A stretch of 64,000 bases of DNA from Micromonospora sp. MW-13 (GCF_003434305.1 NZ_QKKX01000009.1:372001-436000); one strand, 5' to 3'; counted from the stretch's first letter, positions 1 through 11,866 are shown. The notes: generated by a model from the sequence alone, not told the origin. Made by a program: numbers and translations.

Positions 1-547
1 GCTGGTCGTCGGTGACCGCGTCGTTGGACGAGGCGACCATCGCGTCGATCAGGTCGATCTTGGAGTGCACGATCCCCTCGATCGCCACCGTCTTGCCGGC
101 CTCCATCGGCCCGCCGGAGACGAAGACGGTGGGGATGTTCAGCCGCAGTGCGGCCAGCAGCATGCCCGGGGTGATCTTGTCGCAGTTCGAGATGCAGACC
201 AGGGCGTCCGCGCAGTGCGCGTTGACCATGTACTCCACCGCGTCGGCGATCAGCTCGCGGCTGGGCAGGGAGTAGAGCATCCCGCCGTGGCCCATGGCGA
301 TGCCGTCGTCGACCGCGATGGTGTTGAACTCCCGGCCCACCCCGCCGGCCTCGGCCACCGCGTCGGCGACGAGGCCGCCCATGTCCTTGAGGTGCACGTG
401 GCCGGGTACGAACTGGGTGAAACTGTTGGCGATGGCGACGATCGGCTTGCCGAAGTCGTCGTCGGTCATCCCGGTGGCCCGCCAGAGGGCCCGGGCGCCG
501 GCCATCGTCCGGCCGTGCGTGGAGGTCTTCGACCGCAGCTCAGGCAT
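1..547 (-). CDS. ilvD: Dihydroxy-acid dehydratase, N-terminal part (cut by window edge)
   Basis: The enzyme dehydrates 2,3-dihydroxy-isovalerate and -methylvalerate in valine/isoleucine synthesis. About 182 N-terminal residues are present and the C-terminal two thirds lie beyond base 1. IlvD/Edd signatures are clear: a [20 protein letters not shown] segment and [10 protein letters not shown], whose Cys belongs to the Fe-S cluster motif of the family. The ATG at 547-545 (MPELRSKT) fits the family start. No Shine-Dalgarno precedes it, so a leaderless mRNA is plausible. It is divergent from the GGDEF-EAL gene and separated from ilvBNC, as in many actinobacteria. Confidence 0.95.
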   Translation of the reverse strand, partial: MPELRSKTSTHGRTMAGARALWRATGMTDDDFGKPIVAIANSFTQFVPGHVHLKDMGGLVADAVAEAGGVGREFNTIAVDDGIAMGHGGMLYSLPSRELIADAVEYMVNAHCADALVCISNCDKITPGMLLAALRLNIPTVFVSGGPMEAGKTVAIEGIVHSKIDLIDAMVASSNDAVTDDQ

Positions 548-659
548 GCGTACCAGTCTTGCACCGCCGGCCGGCGCCCTCCCAGGGGTGCTGCGCGGTG
601 TCCCAACAATTGCGCACCCGGCCCCCCACGCGAGGCGGGCATCCGGCACAGTTGAGGAC

Positions 660-3110
660 GTGTACTCCACCCCGGTCATGATCGCCGTCGCGGCGCTGAG
701 CGGGCTCGTCGCCGCCGGCGCCACCGCGCTGCTGGTCGTCCTCGCCCGCCGGGCCGGCCGCCCGTACGGGTGGGCCGGCACGCTGGTCGCCGCCGCGGCG
801 GCCTTCGCGCTGGTCAGCCTGCTGACCGGGCTGACCGCGGCGCTCGCCGGCGGCAGCCACCTGGCGCACACGCAGGGGCAGCGTACGGGGTGGGCCACCC
901 TGATCTCCGCCGGCACGACGATGAGCGCGTTCGCCTTCGGGGCGGGCCTGCTCCGGCTGCCCGGCGCGGGGGTCACCCGGGCGGCGACGGCCCGGCTGGT
1001 GCTCGACGGGCTGGTCGTGGCTGCCGCGCTCTGGTTCGTGGGCTGGGTGCTCCTCTCCGAGCCGAGCCGACTGCTGGCGAGCGCCACCCCGGTGGCCTGC
1101 GCGCCGATCCTGCTGGCCACGGTGGGCGTCGCGCTCACCGCCGGGCTCACCCTGATCGTGCTCGTGCGGGCCGCCGCGCCCCGCCGCCGGCTGGCCTGGC
1201 TCGGCACCGGGATCACGGCGGTCACCTGCGGCGGCCTCGGCCTCGCCGGGGGGCTCTGCCAGGGCGTGCCGGGGATGGTGCTGGGCGGCGCCGGGCTGGT
1301 CGCGGCCGGGCTGCTGGCCGCCGCGCTGGCCATGCGCGGGGCCGTCCCGCCCGGTCAGGTCGACGTCGACCTGATCCGCCGGGACGGCATGTACGCCTTC
1401 GTACCGATGGTCGCGATGGCCGCCTCGGCGATGTACCACCTCCTCCAGGGCGGCCGGTTCGACGCGCTGGGCATCGTCGCCGGCAGCGTCGAGGGGTTCG
1501 CCCTGGTGGCCCGGCAGTACCTCGCCCTCAACGACGTGCGCCGGTACGCGGGCCGGCTGGCCGAGCGCGAGGCGCACTTCCGGGAGTTGGCCCACACCGA
1601 CCCGCTGACCGGCCTGGCCAACCGGCGGGGGCTGCTGCGGGCCCTGCAGGACAGCGCCGGCTCCGGCGTCCCGTGCGTGCTGCTCGGCCTGGACCTGGAC
1701 GGCTTCAAGAACGTCAACGACATGCGCGGGCACGACGTGGGCGACGAGGTGCTGGCCGAGGTGGGCCGGCGGCTGCGCGGCAACCTGCGCCCCGGCGACC
1801 TGGCCGCCCGGCTGGGCGGCGACGAGTTCGCGGTGCTCATGCCCGGCCGCCCGGCCGACGCCGGCCGGGTGGCCGAGCGGCTGCTCGGGGTGCTCGGCCG
1901 CCCGTACGAGCAGCCCGGCGGGCCGGTCTTCCTCTCGGTCAGCATCGGGGTGGCCGGGCAGCCCGACGAGCCGGACACCGAGCTGTTGCTGCGGCACGCC
2001 GACCTGGCCCTGCGCTACGCCAAGCAGCGCGGCAAGAACCGGATCGAGCACTACGACGTCGCCTACGACCAGCTCCTGCGCCGCCGCACGACGGTGGAGC
2101 ACGAGCTGCGCGGGGCGATCGAGCGCGACGAGCTGCGGTTGGCGTTCCAACCGGTGGCGTCGCTGCCGTCGGTGCGCCCGGTGGGCGCGGAGGCGCTGCT
2201 GCGCTGGCACCACCCCGAGCTGGGCAACGTCCGCCCGGACGAGTTCATCCCGCTGGCCGAGGAGTGCGGGATGATCGCCAAGCTCGGCGCGTGGGTGCTG
2301 CACCAGGCGTGTTACCAGCTCTCCCGCTGGCTGGCCGACGGGCACGACGTGTGGGTGTCGGTGAACGTCTCGCCCCGGGAGCTGCACGCCCCCGAGTACG
2401 TGGTCCAGGTCGCCGAGGCGCTCCGCGCCCACCACGTGCCGCCGCAGCGGCTGGTGCTGGAGGTCACCGAGCACGCCGTCGCGACCGACCTCGACGAGCT
2501 GATCCGGCGGCTGACCGCGCTGCGGCGCACCGGCGTCCGGATCGCCCTGGACGACTTCGGCGCGGGGTACTCGTCGCTCGGGCAGCTCCGCCGGCTGCCG
2601 ATCGACATTCTCAAGATCGACCACAGCCTGGTCGCCGAGCACGAGCCGGTCCGCCCGGTGGGCACCGACGGCCCGGCCTTCGCCCCGATGGTCGACATCG
2701 TCATGCGGCTGGGCCACCAGCTCGGGATGGAGGTGATCGCCGAGGGGGTGACCACCCCCACCGAGCTGGCCGCGGTGGTCGCCGCCGGCTGCCGGTGGGG
2801 CCAGGGCGCGCTCTTCGGCTGGGGGGTGCCGGCCGAGCACCTGGAGGCGATGCTGGAGGCCGCCACGTCCGCCGGCGCGCGTCCCGCCCCGGTGTCGGCG
2901 CCGGCCGCCGGGCACCCCGCCGCCGTCGCGCCCCCGCCCGCGGCGGCGCGTCCCCGTCGACTGCCGTCGATGCCCGCCCCGCGCCCCGACGGGGAGGCGT
3001 CCGCGCAGCTCGGGACGGTCGGCAGCGGTGTGTCGGAGAGCACTCCGTCGAAGTCCGTGAACCAAAATGTGGGATCAGTTGACTCATCGCGTGAGATGCG
3101 GCAGGCTTGA
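660..3110 (+). CDS. Membrane GGDEF-EAL protein (c-di-GMP synthesis/hydrolysis)
   Basis: 816 aa. The first ~290 residues form several hydrophobic membrane segments. A GGDEF domain follows (motif near residue 386), then an EAL domain (EALLRW near 510). The GGDEF motif is intact and has an RPGD I-site exactly five residues upstream, so product inhibition is likely. EAL landmarks are all present: [21 protein letters not shown] and AEGV, so both activities look possible. The last ~90 residues are Pro/Ala-rich. The start is taken as GTG 660 (weak GAGG upstream); ATG 678 is an alternative. The stop lies inside the ilvB promoter region. Confidence 0.9.
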   Translation: MYSTPVMIAVAALSGLVAAGATALLVVLARRAGRPYGWAGTLVAAAAAFALVSLLTGLTAALAGGSHLAHTQGQRTGWATLISAGTTMSAFAFGAGLLRLPGAGVTRAATARLVLDGLVVAAALWFVGWVLLSEPSRLLASATPVACAPILLATVGVALTAGLTLIVLVRAAAPRRRLAWLGTGITAVTCGGLGLAGGLCQGVPGMVLGGAGLVAAGLLAAALAMRGAVPPGQVDVDLIRRDGMYAFVPMVAMAASAMYHLLQGGRFDALGIVAGSVEGFALVARQYLALNDVRRYAGRLAEREAHFRELAHTDPLTGLANRRGLLRALQDSAGSGVPCVLLGLDLDGFKNVNDMRGHDVGDEVLAEVGRRLRGNLRPGDLAARLGGDEFAVLMPGRPADAGRVAERLLGVLGRPYEQPGGPVFLSVSIGVAGQPDEPDTELLLRHADLALRYAKQRGKNRIEHYDVAYDQLLRRRTTVEHELRGAIERDELRLAFQPVASLPSVRPVGAEALLRWHHPELGNVRPDEFIPLAEECGMIAKLGAWVLHQACYQLSRWLADGHDVWVSVNVSPRELHAPEYVVQVAEALRAHHVPPQRLVLEVTEHAVATDLDELIRRLTALRRTGVRIALDDFGAGYSSLGQLRRLPIDILKIDHSLVAEHEPVRPVGTDGPAFAPMVDIVMRLGHQLGMEVIAEGVTTPTELAAVVAAGCRWGQGALFGWGVPAEHLEAMLEAATSAGARPAPVSAPAAGHPAAVAPPPAAARPRRLPSMPAPRPDGEASAQLGTVGSGVSESTPSKSVNQNVGSVDSSREMRQA
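3079..3107 (+). promoter_or_regulatory. Candidate promoter of the ilvB leader
   Basis: TTGACT (3079-3084), a 17-nt spacer, then CAGGCT (3102-3107), overlapping the end of the GGDEF-EAL gene. A start point 7-8 nt downstream falls at or next to A3115, the first base of the leader-peptide ATG, which would make the leader mRNA leaderless. Confidence 0.45.
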
Positions 3111-3114
3111 CCGC

Positions 3115-3147
3115 ATGTCGTCGACCTCTCCGCGAGTACTTACCTGA
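3115..3147 (+). CDS. Putative ilvB attenuation leader peptide
   Basis: A 10-codon ORF, MSSTSPRVLT. Val-Leu is written with GTA CTT (3136-3141), codons that are rare in this GC-rich genome. The stop TGA (3145-3147) abuts the pause hairpin. No Shine-Dalgarno precedes the ATG; the promoter placement suggests leaderless translation. Alternatively an in-frame GTG at 3091 would give an 18-residue version. The role as a sensor of branched-chain aminoacyl-tRNA is inferred from position and structure. Confidence 0.55.
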   Translation: MSSTSPRVLT

Positions 3148-3206
3148 GCGCACTCTCCGTCATCGAGAGTGCGCTGGCCCCGTGCATCTGCACGAGGGCC
3201 GTTTTT
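3147..3206 (+). terminator. ilvB transcription attenuator (pause hairpin + terminator)
   Basis: Hairpin 1 has an 11-bp perfect stem (3147-3157 with 3165-3175). Hairpin 2 has arms 3176-3186 and 3189-3200 with one bulged A, followed by GTTTTT, an intrinsic terminator. A competing pairing, 3169-3174 with 3182-3187, would use the 3' arm of hairpin 1 and the 5' arm of the terminator. A ribosome stalled at the GTA-CTT codons would cover the left arm of hairpin 1 and favour that antiterminator. ilvB starts 88 nt further on. Confidence 0.75.
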
Positions 3207-3293
3207 ATTGCCGTCGGACCCATCGGGGCGGACCCCGCCCGCGTTGCACCGCCTGAAGAGCATCAGCCACTCCAGCCGAAGGCCTGAACCGCC

Positions 3294-5177
3294 ATGACGA
3301 GACCCACGCCAGAGACCCTCGCCCACTCCGCCCGCCGGGCCCGCGCCGGCGCCGAGCCGGCGACCGCCGACCAGGTCGCGCCGGCCACCCGCGCCGCCGG
3401 CCCGGCCACCCCGGGGGTACGGCAGCCCGCTCCCGCGCAGACCTCCGGAGCCGGTTCGCTCGTGCGGTCCCTGGAGGCGCTCGACGTCGACGTCGTCTTC
3501 GGCATCCCGGGCGGGGCGATCCTCCCGGCGTACGACCCGCTCTACGACTCCACCGTCCGGCACATCCTGGTCCGGCACGAGCAGGGCGCCGGACACGCGG
3601 CCACCGGGTACGCCCAGGCCACCGGCAAGGTCGGGGTCTGCATGGCCACCTCCGGCCCGGGCGCGACGAACCTGGTCACCCCGATCGCCGACGCGTACAT
3701 GGACTCGGTGCCCGTGGTGGCGATCACCGGTCAGGTGGCCCGGCCGGCGATCGGCACGGACGCCTTCCAGGAGGCCGACATCCAGGGCATCACCCTGCCG
3801 ATCACCAAGCACAACTTCCTGGTGCAGACGCCCGAGGAGATCCCGCAGGTGCTGGCCGAGGCGTTCCACCTGGCCTCGACTGGCCGCCCCGGCCCGGTGC
3901 TGGTGGACATCCCGAAGGACGTCCTCCAGGCGCAGACCACCTTCTCCTGGCCGCCGACGCTGGACCTGCCCGGGTACCGGCCGACCCTGCACCCGCACGG
4001 CAAGCAGATCCGGGAGGCGGCCCGGCTGATGACCTCGGCCCGCCGGCCGGTGCTCTACGTCGGCGGCGGGGTGCTCAAGGCCGGCGCCACGGAGGGGCTG
4101 CGCCGGCTGGCGGAGCTGACCGGCATCCCGGTGGTCACCACGCTGATGGCGCTCGGGGCGTTCCCCGACTCGCATCCGCAGCACCTGGGCATGCCGGGCA
4201 TGCACGGCACCGTCGCGGCGGTCTACGGCCTGCAGAAGTCGGACCTGATCGTGGCGCTCGGCGCCCGGTTCGACGACCGGGTCACCGGCAAGCTGGACTC
4301 GTTCGCCCCGGACGCGGCCGTCGTGCACGCCGACATCGACCCGGCCGAGATCGGCAAGAACCGGCACGCGGACGTGCCGATCGTCGGCGACGCCCGGCAC
4401 GTGATCGACGAGCTGATCGCCGCGGTCACCACCGAGCGGGCCGCCGGCCACCCGGCCGACCTCGGGGACTGGTGGACCCAGCTCGACGACCTGCGCGAGC
4501 GGTACCCGCTGGGCTACGAGGAGCCGGCCGACGGCACCCTCTCCCCGCAGTTCGTGATCGAGCGGCTCGGGAAGATCGTCGGGCCGGACGCCGTCTACGT
4601 CGCCGGCGTCGGTCAGCACCAGATGTGGGCGTCGCAGTTCATCTCGTACGAGCGGCCGGCCACCTGGCTCAACTCCGGCGGACTCGGCACGATGGGGTAC
4701 GCGGTCCCGGCCGCGATGGGAGCCAAGGTCGGCCGGCCGGACACGGTGGTCTGGGCGGTGGACGGCGACGGCTGCTTCCAGATGACCAACCAGGAGCTGG
4801 CCACCTGCGCGCTGGAGGGCATCCCCGTCAAGATCGCCGTGATCAACAACGGCAACCTCGGCATGGTCCGGCAGTGGCAGACGCTGTTCTACAACGAGCG
4901 GTACTCGAACACCGAGCTGGGCACCCACAAGCACCGCATCCCGGACTTCGTCAAGCTCGCCGAGGCGCTCGGCTGCATCGGCCTGCGCTGCGAGAACGCG
5001 GCCGACGTCGACAAGACCATCGAGGCGGCGATGGCGATCAACGACGCCCCCGTCGTGATCGACTTCGTGGTCGGCAAGGACGCGATGGTCTGGCCGATGG
5101 TGGCCGCCGGCACCAGCAACGACGAGATCATGTTCGCCCGCGGCGTCCGCCCGACCTTCGACGAGGACGATGTGTAG
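3294..5177 (+). CDS. ilvB: Acetolactate synthase large subunit
   Basis: 627 aa. The ThDP enzyme makes acetolactate or acetohydroxybutyrate in the first common step of Val/Leu/Ile synthesis. The ThDP-activating Glu lies in [13 protein letters not shown] near residue 96, and the GDG...NN ThDP/Mg motif near residue 490. The N-terminal ~55 residues are an Ala/Pro-rich extension; the catalytic core begins at about [13 protein letters not shown] 3294 has a modest GAAGG-type site upstream. It is the first gene of ilvBNC, behind an attenuator. The stop at 5175-5177 is followed by two tandem repeat units before ilvN. Confidence 0.97.
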   Translation: MTRPTPETLAHSARRARAGAEPATADQVAPATRAAGPATPGVRQPAPAQTSGAGSLVRSLEALDVDVVFGIPGGAILPAYDPLYDSTVRHILVRHEQGAGHAATGYAQATGKVGVCMATSGPGATNLVTPIADAYMDSVPVVAITGQVARPAIGTDAFQEADIQGITLPITKHNFLVQTPEEIPQVLAEAFHLASTGRPGPVLVDIPKDVLQAQTTFSWPPTLDLPGYRPTLHPHGKQIREAARLMTSARRPVLYVGGGVLKAGATEGLRRLAELTGIPVVTTLMALGAFPDSHPQHLGMPGMHGTVAAVYGLQKSDLIVALGARFDDRVTGKLDSFAPDAAVVHADIDPAEIGKNRHADVPIVGDARHVIDELIAAVTTERAAGHPADLGDWWTQLDDLRERYPLGYEEPADGTLSPQFVIERLGKIVGPDAVYVAGVGQHQMWASQFISYERPATWLNSGGLGTMGYAVPAAMGAKVGRPDTVVWAVDGDGCFQMTNQELATCALEGIPVKIAVINNGNLGMVRQWQTLFYNERYSNTELGTHKHRIPDFVKLAEALGCIGLRCENAADVDKTIEAAMAINDAPVVIDFVVGKDAMVWPMVAAGTSNDEIMFARGVRPTFDEDDV

Positions 5178-5180
5178 TCA

Positions 5181-6898
<1,718 letters not shown>

Positions 6899-6910
6899 CT
6901 CCGGCGCGGA

Positions 6911-6959
6911 CAGCGGCGACCCGCCCGACGCCGATCCGGCGCCGGGCGGGTCGTCGCTG
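6911..6959 (+). terminator. Hairpin terminator after ilvC
   Basis: Arms 6911-6927 and 6943-6959 form a 17-bp stem with one mismatch. The 15-nt loop is itself partly self-complementary. There is no long U-tract, as is usual in high-GC actinobacteria. Confidence 0.75.
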
Positions 6960-7164
6960 TCTCTACACCCACCCGTAACGCCACTGACATGTCGGGTTTG
7001 TGAGGGCACTCACCCCGAGGTCCGGGGCCTGCCGGCCGGCCCGCGCCCTACGATCGCGGGTAGGTGCGTAGCCGGCACCTGACGGCCATGGCACGACTCG
7101 GCGCGGGGCGCAGCGCGGCGCCCCGACGTCCCGGCCGACCGCCACACGACCTCTACGAGGACCG

Positions 7165-8763
7165 ATGAATCCTGTCGTACTGATCGCCGAAGAACTCGCC
7201 CCCGCCGCCATCGAGGTGCTCGCCCACGACTTCGACGTCCGGCACGTCGACGGCACCGACCGTCCGGCTCTGCTCTCCGCGCTCTCCGAGGCCGACGCGG
7301 TGATCGTGCGCAGCGCCACGCAGATCGACGCCGAGGCGATCGCCGCCGCCCCGCGGCTGAAGGTGGTCGCCCGGGCCGGCGTGGGCCTGGACAACGTCGA
7401 GGTGCCGGCCGCCACCGCGCGGGGCGTCATGGTCGTCAACGCCCCCACCTCCAACATCGTGTCCGCCGCCGAGCAGGCCGTCGCGCTGCTGCTGGCCGTG
7501 GCCCGCAACACCGCCAGCGCCAGCGCCGCGCTCAAGGCCGGCGAGTGGAAGCGGTCCAGGTACACCGGCGTCGAGGTGCAGGGCAAGACCGTCGGCGTGG
7601 TCGGCCTCGGCCGGATCGGGGTGCTCTTCGCGCAGCGGATCGCCGCCTTCGGCACCCGGCTGATCGCGTACGACCCGTACATCCAGCCGGCCCGCGCGGC
7701 GCAGCTCGGGGTGCGCCTGGTCGGGCTGGAGGAGCTGCTGCGGGAGAGCGACTTCATCTCGATCCACCTGCCGAAGACCCCGGAGACCGTGGGCCTGATC
7801 GGCGAGAAGGAGCTGGCGATCGTCAAGCCGGGGGTGCGGATCGTCAACGCCGCCCGGGGCGGGCTGGTCGACGAGCAGGCCCTCGCCGACGCGATCGCCG
7901 AGGGCCGGGTCGGTGGCGCCGGCGTCGACGTGTACGCCAAGGAGCCGTGCACCTCCTCGCCGCTGTTCGCCTTCGACAACGTGGTGGCCACCCCGCACCT
8001 GGGCGCCTCCACCGCCGAGGCGCAGGACAAGGCCGGCCTGGCCGTGGCCAGGAGCGTGAAGCTGGCGTTGCAGGGCGAGTTCGTGCCGGACGCGGTCAAC
8101 GTGCAGGCCGGCGGCGTGGTCGCCGAGGACGTCCGCCCGCTGCTGCCGCTGGCCGAGAAGCTCGGCCGGGCGTTCACCGCCGTGGCCGGCGGGGTGGCCG
8201 CCAGCGTCACCGTCGAGGTGCGCGGGGAGATCGTCAACCACGACGTCTCGGTGCTCAAGCTCGCCGCCACCAAGGGGCTGTTCAGCTCCGTGGTCGAGGA
8301 GCAGGTCACCTACGTCAACGCGCCGCACCTGGCCGCCGAGCGGGGCGTCGAGGTCAACCTCGCCAGCCAGGGCGAGACCGCCGACCAGCCGACCCTGGTG
8401 ACCGTGCGCGGCGCGCTGCCGGACGGCCGCACGGTCAGCGTCTCCGGCACGGTCTCCCACGCCGGCGCCCGCGACGTCCTCAAGCTCACCGAGGTGGACG
8501 GCTTCGACGTGGAGATCGGCGCGGAGGGCATCCTGCTCTTCCTGCGCTACGCCGACCGGCCGGGCGTGGTCGGCACCGTCGGCACCCTGCTCGGCGAGGC
8601 CGGCATCAACATCGCGGCGATGCAGGTGGCCCGCCGGGAGGCCGGCGGCGAGACGCTGATGACCCTCACGGTGGACCAGGCGCTGGGCGCCGACCTGCTC
8701 ACCTCGGCGGCCGAGTCGATCGGCGCGACCTCGGCCAGCGCCGCCGACCTGCGCGACGAGTAA
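7165..8763 (+). CDS. serA: D-3-phosphoglycerate dehydrogenase
   Basis: 532 aa, the long actinobacterial form. It oxidises 3-phosphoglycerate in the first committed step of serine synthesis. The NAD-binding GLGRIG is near residue 148 and the catalytic region HLPKTPET follows. An intervening domain (about 315-450) precedes a C-terminal ACT domain (about 455-530, YADRPGVVGTVGTLL) for serine feedback. ATG 7165 is preceded by GAGGACC. The ~265-nt upstream region holds a small GC hairpin (7104-7111 with 7118-7125) but no leader peptide I can defend. The gene is monocistronic, ended by a hairpin. Confidence 0.97.
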   Translation: MNPVVLIAEELAPAAIEVLAHDFDVRHVDGTDRPALLSALSEADAVIVRSATQIDAEAIAAAPRLKVVARAGVGLDNVEVPAATARGVMVVNAPTSNIVSAAEQAVALLLAVARNTASASAALKAGEWKRSRYTGVEVQGKTVGVVGLGRIGVLFAQRIAAFGTRLIAYDPYIQPARAAQLGVRLVGLEELLRESDFISIHLPKTPETVGLIGEKELAIVKPGVRIVNAARGGLVDEQALADAIAEGRVGGAGVDVYAKEPCTSSPLFAFDNVVATPHLGASTAEAQDKAGLAVARSVKLALQGEFVPDAVNVQAGGVVAEDVRPLLPLAEKLGRAFTAVAGGVAASVTVEVRGEIVNHDVSVLKLAATKGLFSSVVEEQVTYVNAPHLAAERGVEVNLASQGETADQPTLVTVRGALPDGRTVSVSGTVSHAGARDVLKLTEVDGFDVEIGAEGILLFLRYADRPGVVGTVGTLLGEAGINIAAMQVARREAGGETLMTLTVDQALGADLLTSAAESIGATSASAADLRDE

Positions 8764-8809
8764 GGTCCCTCCAGGACCCGCGCGACGCGCGTCCACGCAG
8801 GACGGATCG

Positions 8810-8835
8810 GGGGCCCGGCCGAACGGCCGGGCCCC
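8810..8835 (+). terminator. Terminator between convergent serA and 8849-9205 gene
   Basis: A perfect 11-bp GC stem (8810-8820 with 8825-8835) and a GAAC loop, 46 nt after the serA stop. It also lies just past the end of the convergent gene, so it could serve both. Confidence 0.75.
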
Positions 8836-8848
8836 TCGTCGTACCCGG

Positions 8849-9205
8849 TCAGCGGCGCGCCGGGGCGGGCGGTGGGTAGACCGAGCCGTCCTGGTAGTCG
8901 AACAGCATCAGGTTGCACTCGCCGGCCAGCCGCTCGATGTCGAGCAGCACCTGGTCCTCGCAGGCCGGGTTGAGGTTCATCTCGATGTGGTCGTTGGCCG
9001 CGTGCAGGGGCGCGACCTCCCACGGGGAACCCGGTCCCGCCGGCCGGTCCGGATAGCTGGCCGTGATCGCCCGGTAGAAGGCGACGACCCGCGGGTCCGG
9101 GTAGCGGTCGCTGTGCTGCCCCTGGCGGCACCGTTGCACCGCTGCCCGCACGTCCGCGGGCGTGGCCCCGTCCGGGAGGGCCCACACGCTCAGATCGAAA
9201 CTCAC
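8849..9205 (-). CDS. Conserved hypothetical protein, 118 aa
   Basis: Starts MSFDLSVWALPDG and carries DPRVVAFYRAI, SPWEVAPLH, DHIEMNLNPACEDQVLLDIERLA and LMLFDYQ. This layout resembles an actinobacterial family of small soluble proteins of unknown function that begin MSFDLAVW. An immunity-protein-like role has crossed my mind but no toxin gene is adjacent. The start is GTG 9205; a CACGCT element lies 7 nt upstream and could drive a leaderless transcript. No signal peptide or membrane segment. Confidence 0.75.
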   Translation of the reverse strand: MSFDLSVWALPDGATPADVRAAVQRCRQGQHSDRYPDPRVVAFYRAITASYPDRPAGPGSPWEVAPLHAANDHIEMNLNPACEDQVLLDIERLAGECNLMLFDYQDGSVYPPPAPARR

Positions 9206-9558
9206 GGCGGACAGCGTGCCATCCCGGGCCCGCTAAGTCACCGCGACCCCGCGGCAGGTCAGCCGCGAAACTTCCGATCGTCCCCCGGAGACCGTCCGCT
9301 GTGGAGACTCTTGCGTTGAGTTGCGTCGATTCGCTAGCGTACTCGTGCGGTCACTGGCTGAGTTCGGCGTCGGCCCGTCTTCGGGTGGCGCGGTCGACGT
9401 TCGGCCGGCCCGGGTCCGTACCCCTCGATTGCGCGAGCCACGCGCACTCGTCGCTGACCGGCCCCCACAGTCGTTGCCGAGACCGTGGGGGCCGATCGCG
9501 GGTCCACCCACGGCCGGGATGCGAAGACCGGCCGCCGAGGGTGGCCCCGGTCGGGCTC
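9206..9558. other. Intergenic region, no gene seen
   Basis: About 350 nt between the 118-aa protein gene and apbE. Frames that open here are interrupted or have no start with a ribosome site. The only clear structure is the hairpin at 9459-9494. Confidence 0.6.
9459..9494 (-). terminator. Hairpin downstream of the ApbE-like gene
   Basis: A perfect 10-bp stem, CGGCCCCCAC (9459-9468) with 9485-9494, and a 16-nt loop. It lies about 65 nt past the stop of the minus-strand gene. Confidence 0.6.
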
Positions 9559-10434
9559 TCAGCGTCGGCGGTGCGCGAACAACGCCCGGTAGTCCGACCC
9601 GGTGCGGAACCAGGCCAGGCCCGTCGGGCCCGCGGCGTAGAGCGCGGTGGCGTACGCGTCGGCCACCGCCAGGTCCGGCCCGATCACGGTGGCGGCGTCG
9701 AGCTGGTCGGCGGGCTCCCCGGTGTGCGGGTCGACCACGTGCCCCCGTCGGCCGGTCACCCCGGAGGTGCCCACCGCGCCGGCCGTCATCTCCAGCACGA
9801 GCGGGGGCCGGCGGGGGTCGGTCGGGTGGTGCACGGCCACCCGCCACGGGCCCCCGTGCGCGGCGTGCCCGCGTACCACCAGGTCGGCGCCGGTGAGGAC
9901 GGCGTAGTCGTGGATGCCGGCGGTCCGCAGCCGGGCTGCGGCCCGCTCCACCGCCCAGCCGCCGAGCAGGCCGCCCGGGTCGAAGCCGCCGGGCACCGCC
10001 CACGCGTCGAACCAGCCGTCGGTCGCCGCCCGCATCGCGGCGCACCGGTCCACCAGGTCGGCCAGCGGCGGGTACGACTCGGGGCTGATCTCCCCCCGGC
10101 GCAGCCGGGAGACGAGGCTGTCCCGCCGGTTCGGGCCGTAGGTGAGGTCGATGGCGCGCAGCTCGGCGACGGCGTCGGCGAGAGCCTCGCCCACCCCGCG
10201 CCGGCCCAGCCAGTTCGGGGCGTTGAGCAGCAGGGAGTACTCGGCCGTGCTGGTGCGGACGGTGTGCTGCACGGCGATCCGGTCGACGGCGGTGCCGCCG
10301 GCCCGGTCGAGGCGGTGGCTGCGACTGCCCAGGCGCAGGTCGGGGCGGCGGCTGGCGATCGCCGGCTGCTCCACCCACCGGGTGCGCGGCTGCTCGTCGG
10401 CCCACCGGTGCCGGGGCTGCTCGTCGATCCGCAT
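9559..10434 (-). CDS. ApbE-family FAD:protein FMN transferase
   Basis: 291 aa. ApbE enzymes attach FMN covalently to Thr/Ser of partner flavoproteins, or act as FAD hydrolases. The family core is visible: GFDPGGLLGGWAVERAAARL (the usual D-x-GG-x-x-KG segment, here with GGWA) and GHVVDPHTGEPAD (usual H-x-x-DP-x-TG). The start is ATG 10434 with GAAGGAG upstream; longer in-frame starts lack a site. No FMN-binding partner gene is adjacent. No signal peptide is visible, so it is probably cytoplasmic. Confidence 0.8.
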   Translation of the reverse strand: MRIDEQPRHRWADEQPRTRWVEQPAIASRRPDLRLGSRSHRLDRAGGTAVDRIAVQHTVRTSTAEYSLLLNAPNWLGRRGVGEALADAVAELRAIDLTYGPNRRDSLVSRLRRGEISPESYPPLADLVDRCAAMRAATDGWFDAWAVPGGFDPGGLLGGWAVERAAARLRTAGIHDYAVLTGADLVVRGHAAHGGPWRVAVHHPTDPRRPPLVLEMTAGAVGTSGVTGRRGHVVDPHTGEPADQLDAATVIGPDLAVADAYATALYAAGPTGLAWFRTGSDYRALFAHRRR

Positions 10435-10658
10435 CACAGCTACTCCTTCGCTGACGGCGCCGCAGCGTGGCGGCGAATCCCGTCCGGGCCCCCGTGACCC
10501 GTTCGCCACCGACCCTAGGCAGCGAAGTTGACCGCATCATGAATCCCACCTGGGAGCCTGCTGTGCATCCCAGTTTCCCAGAATGCGGAAGGGTCGTACC
10601 GGGAGGCGGGACGGAGTCGTACCGTTGCCGAAGACGACGAGGCGAGGGAGCTCACGAC
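10435..10658. promoter_or_regulatory. Divergent apbE-like/leuB promoter region
   Basis: On the minus strand TAGGGT (10517-10512) lies ~78 nt before the ApbE-like start. On the plus strand TACCGT (10619-10624) lies 34 nt before leuB, and a TTGACC is present at 10528-10533. Partly self-complementary TGGGA/TCCCA runs occur at 10546-10580. No leader peptide or terminator was found. Confidence 0.35.
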
Positions 10659-11690
10659 GTGGCACGGATCGCGGTGGTGGCCGGGGACGGGATCGGACCC
10701 GAGGTGGTCGCGCAGGCCCTCAAGGTCGTCGACGCCGTGCTCCCCGGTGTGGAGGCTACCGAGTACGACCTCGGCGCGGCCCGCTACCACCGCACCGGCG
10801 AGGTGCTGCCGGACTCAGTGCTGACCGAGTTGGCCGGCCACGACGCGATCCTGCTCGGCGCGGTCGGCGACCCGACCGTCCCGCCGGGCGTGCTGGAGCG
10901 CGGCCTGCTGCTCAAGCTCCGGTTCGCCTTCGACCAGTACGTCAACCTGCGCCCGTCGCGGCTGTGGCCCGGCGTGGCCGGCCCGTTGGCCACCGTCAAG
11001 CCCGGCGAGGTCGACCTGGTCGTGGTCCGGGAGGGCACCGAGGGGCTCTACGCCGGCGCGGGCGGCTCGCTGCACCGGGACACTCCCGCCGAGGTGGCCA
11101 CCGAGGAGAGCCTGAACACCCGGCACGGGGTGGAGCGGGTGATCCGCGACGCGTTCGCCCGCGCGTCCCGCCGCGAGCGGCGCAAGGTCACCCTGGTGCA
11201 CAAGACCAACGTGCTGACCCACGCCGGGTCGCTGTGGGCCCGGGCCTTCGCGGCCGTGGCCGCCGAGCACCCGGACGTGGCCACGGAGTACCAGCACGTC
11301 GACGCCGCCGCGATGTTCCTGGTCACCCAGCCCCAGCGGTACGACGTGGTGGTCACCGACAACCTCTTCGGCGACATCCTCACCGACATCGCCGCCGCGG
11401 TCACCGGCGGAATCGGGCTGGCCGCCAGCGGCTGCATCAACCCCACCGGGGCGTACCCGTCGATGTTCGAGCCGGTGCACGGCTCCGCGCCGGACATCGC
11501 CGGCCAGGGGGTCGCCGACCCGGTGGCCGCCGTGCTCTCCGCCGCCCTGCTGCTCGACCAGCTCGGGCACGCCGAGGCCGCGGCCCGGGTGACCGCCGCC
11601 GTCGGCACGGAGCTGGCCGGCCGCGCCCCGGGGGTACCGCTGCGCACCGCCGAGGTGGGCGACCGCCTCGCCGCGCACGCGGTGGCCTGA
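10659..11690 (+). CDS. leuB: 3-isopropylmalate dehydrogenase
   Basis: 343 aa. It oxidatively decarboxylates 3-isopropylmalate in leucine synthesis. It has GDGIGPEV at the N-terminus, the Asp-rich substrate segment [18 protein letters not shown], and the NAD-binding [17 protein letters not shown] 10659 has a GAGGGAG site. The frame is open far upstream, but homologous sequence begins here. It stands alone, away from leuCD, 176 nt before ilvE on the same strand. Confidence 0.95.
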   Translation: MARIAVVAGDGIGPEVVAQALKVVDAVLPGVEATEYDLGAARYHRTGEVLPDSVLTELAGHDAILLGAVGDPTVPPGVLERGLLLKLRFAFDQYVNLRPSRLWPGVAGPLATVKPGEVDLVVVREGTEGLYAGAGGSLHRDTPAEVATEESLNTRHGVERVIRDAFARASRRERRKVTLVHKTNVLTHAGSLWARAFAAVAAEHPDVATEYQHVDAAAMFLVTQPQRYDVVVTDNLFGDILTDIAAAVTGGIGLAASGCINPTGAYPSMFEPVHGSAPDIAGQGVADPVAAVLSAALLLDQLGHAEAAARVTAAVGTELAGRAPGVPLRTAEVGDRLAAHAVA

Positions 11691-11782
11691 CGGCCCATCC
11701 CGCCCCGACGCCCCCGGAAGGGCGTCCGATCAGCCGGAACGTCCGCTCGGGACGTCCGTCCCGCCAGCACGCGGCTACCCGC

Positions 11783-11805
11783 TGAACGAGCGTTCGGGGT
11801 AAATT
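11783..11805 (+). promoter_or_regulatory. ilvE promoter region with LexA-like palindrome
   Basis: TGAACGAGCGTTCG (11783-11796) fits the Gram-positive SOS-box pattern CGAAC-RNRY-GTTYG except for its first base. A TAAATT -10 candidate follows at 11800-11805. Function as an operator is only inferred from the motif. Confidence 0.4.
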
Positions 11806-11866
11806 GCTGGCACCAGTGAATCCGGCGTGCGGTCCCGCGCGCCGTCGTCCCAGGGAGGTCCGCGCG

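Noticed and set aside
540..3065. Long minus-strand frame opposite the GGDEF-EAL gene
   Set aside because: It is rich in Arg/Gly/His/Gln as expected from a shadow frame, and the plus strand has intact GGDEF and EAL motifs.
10551..10658. In-frame N-terminal extension or leader peptide for leuB
   Set aside because: The open stretch has Arg/Gly-rich composition, no homologous character, no terminator, and a good GAGGGAG site lies before the GTG at 10659.
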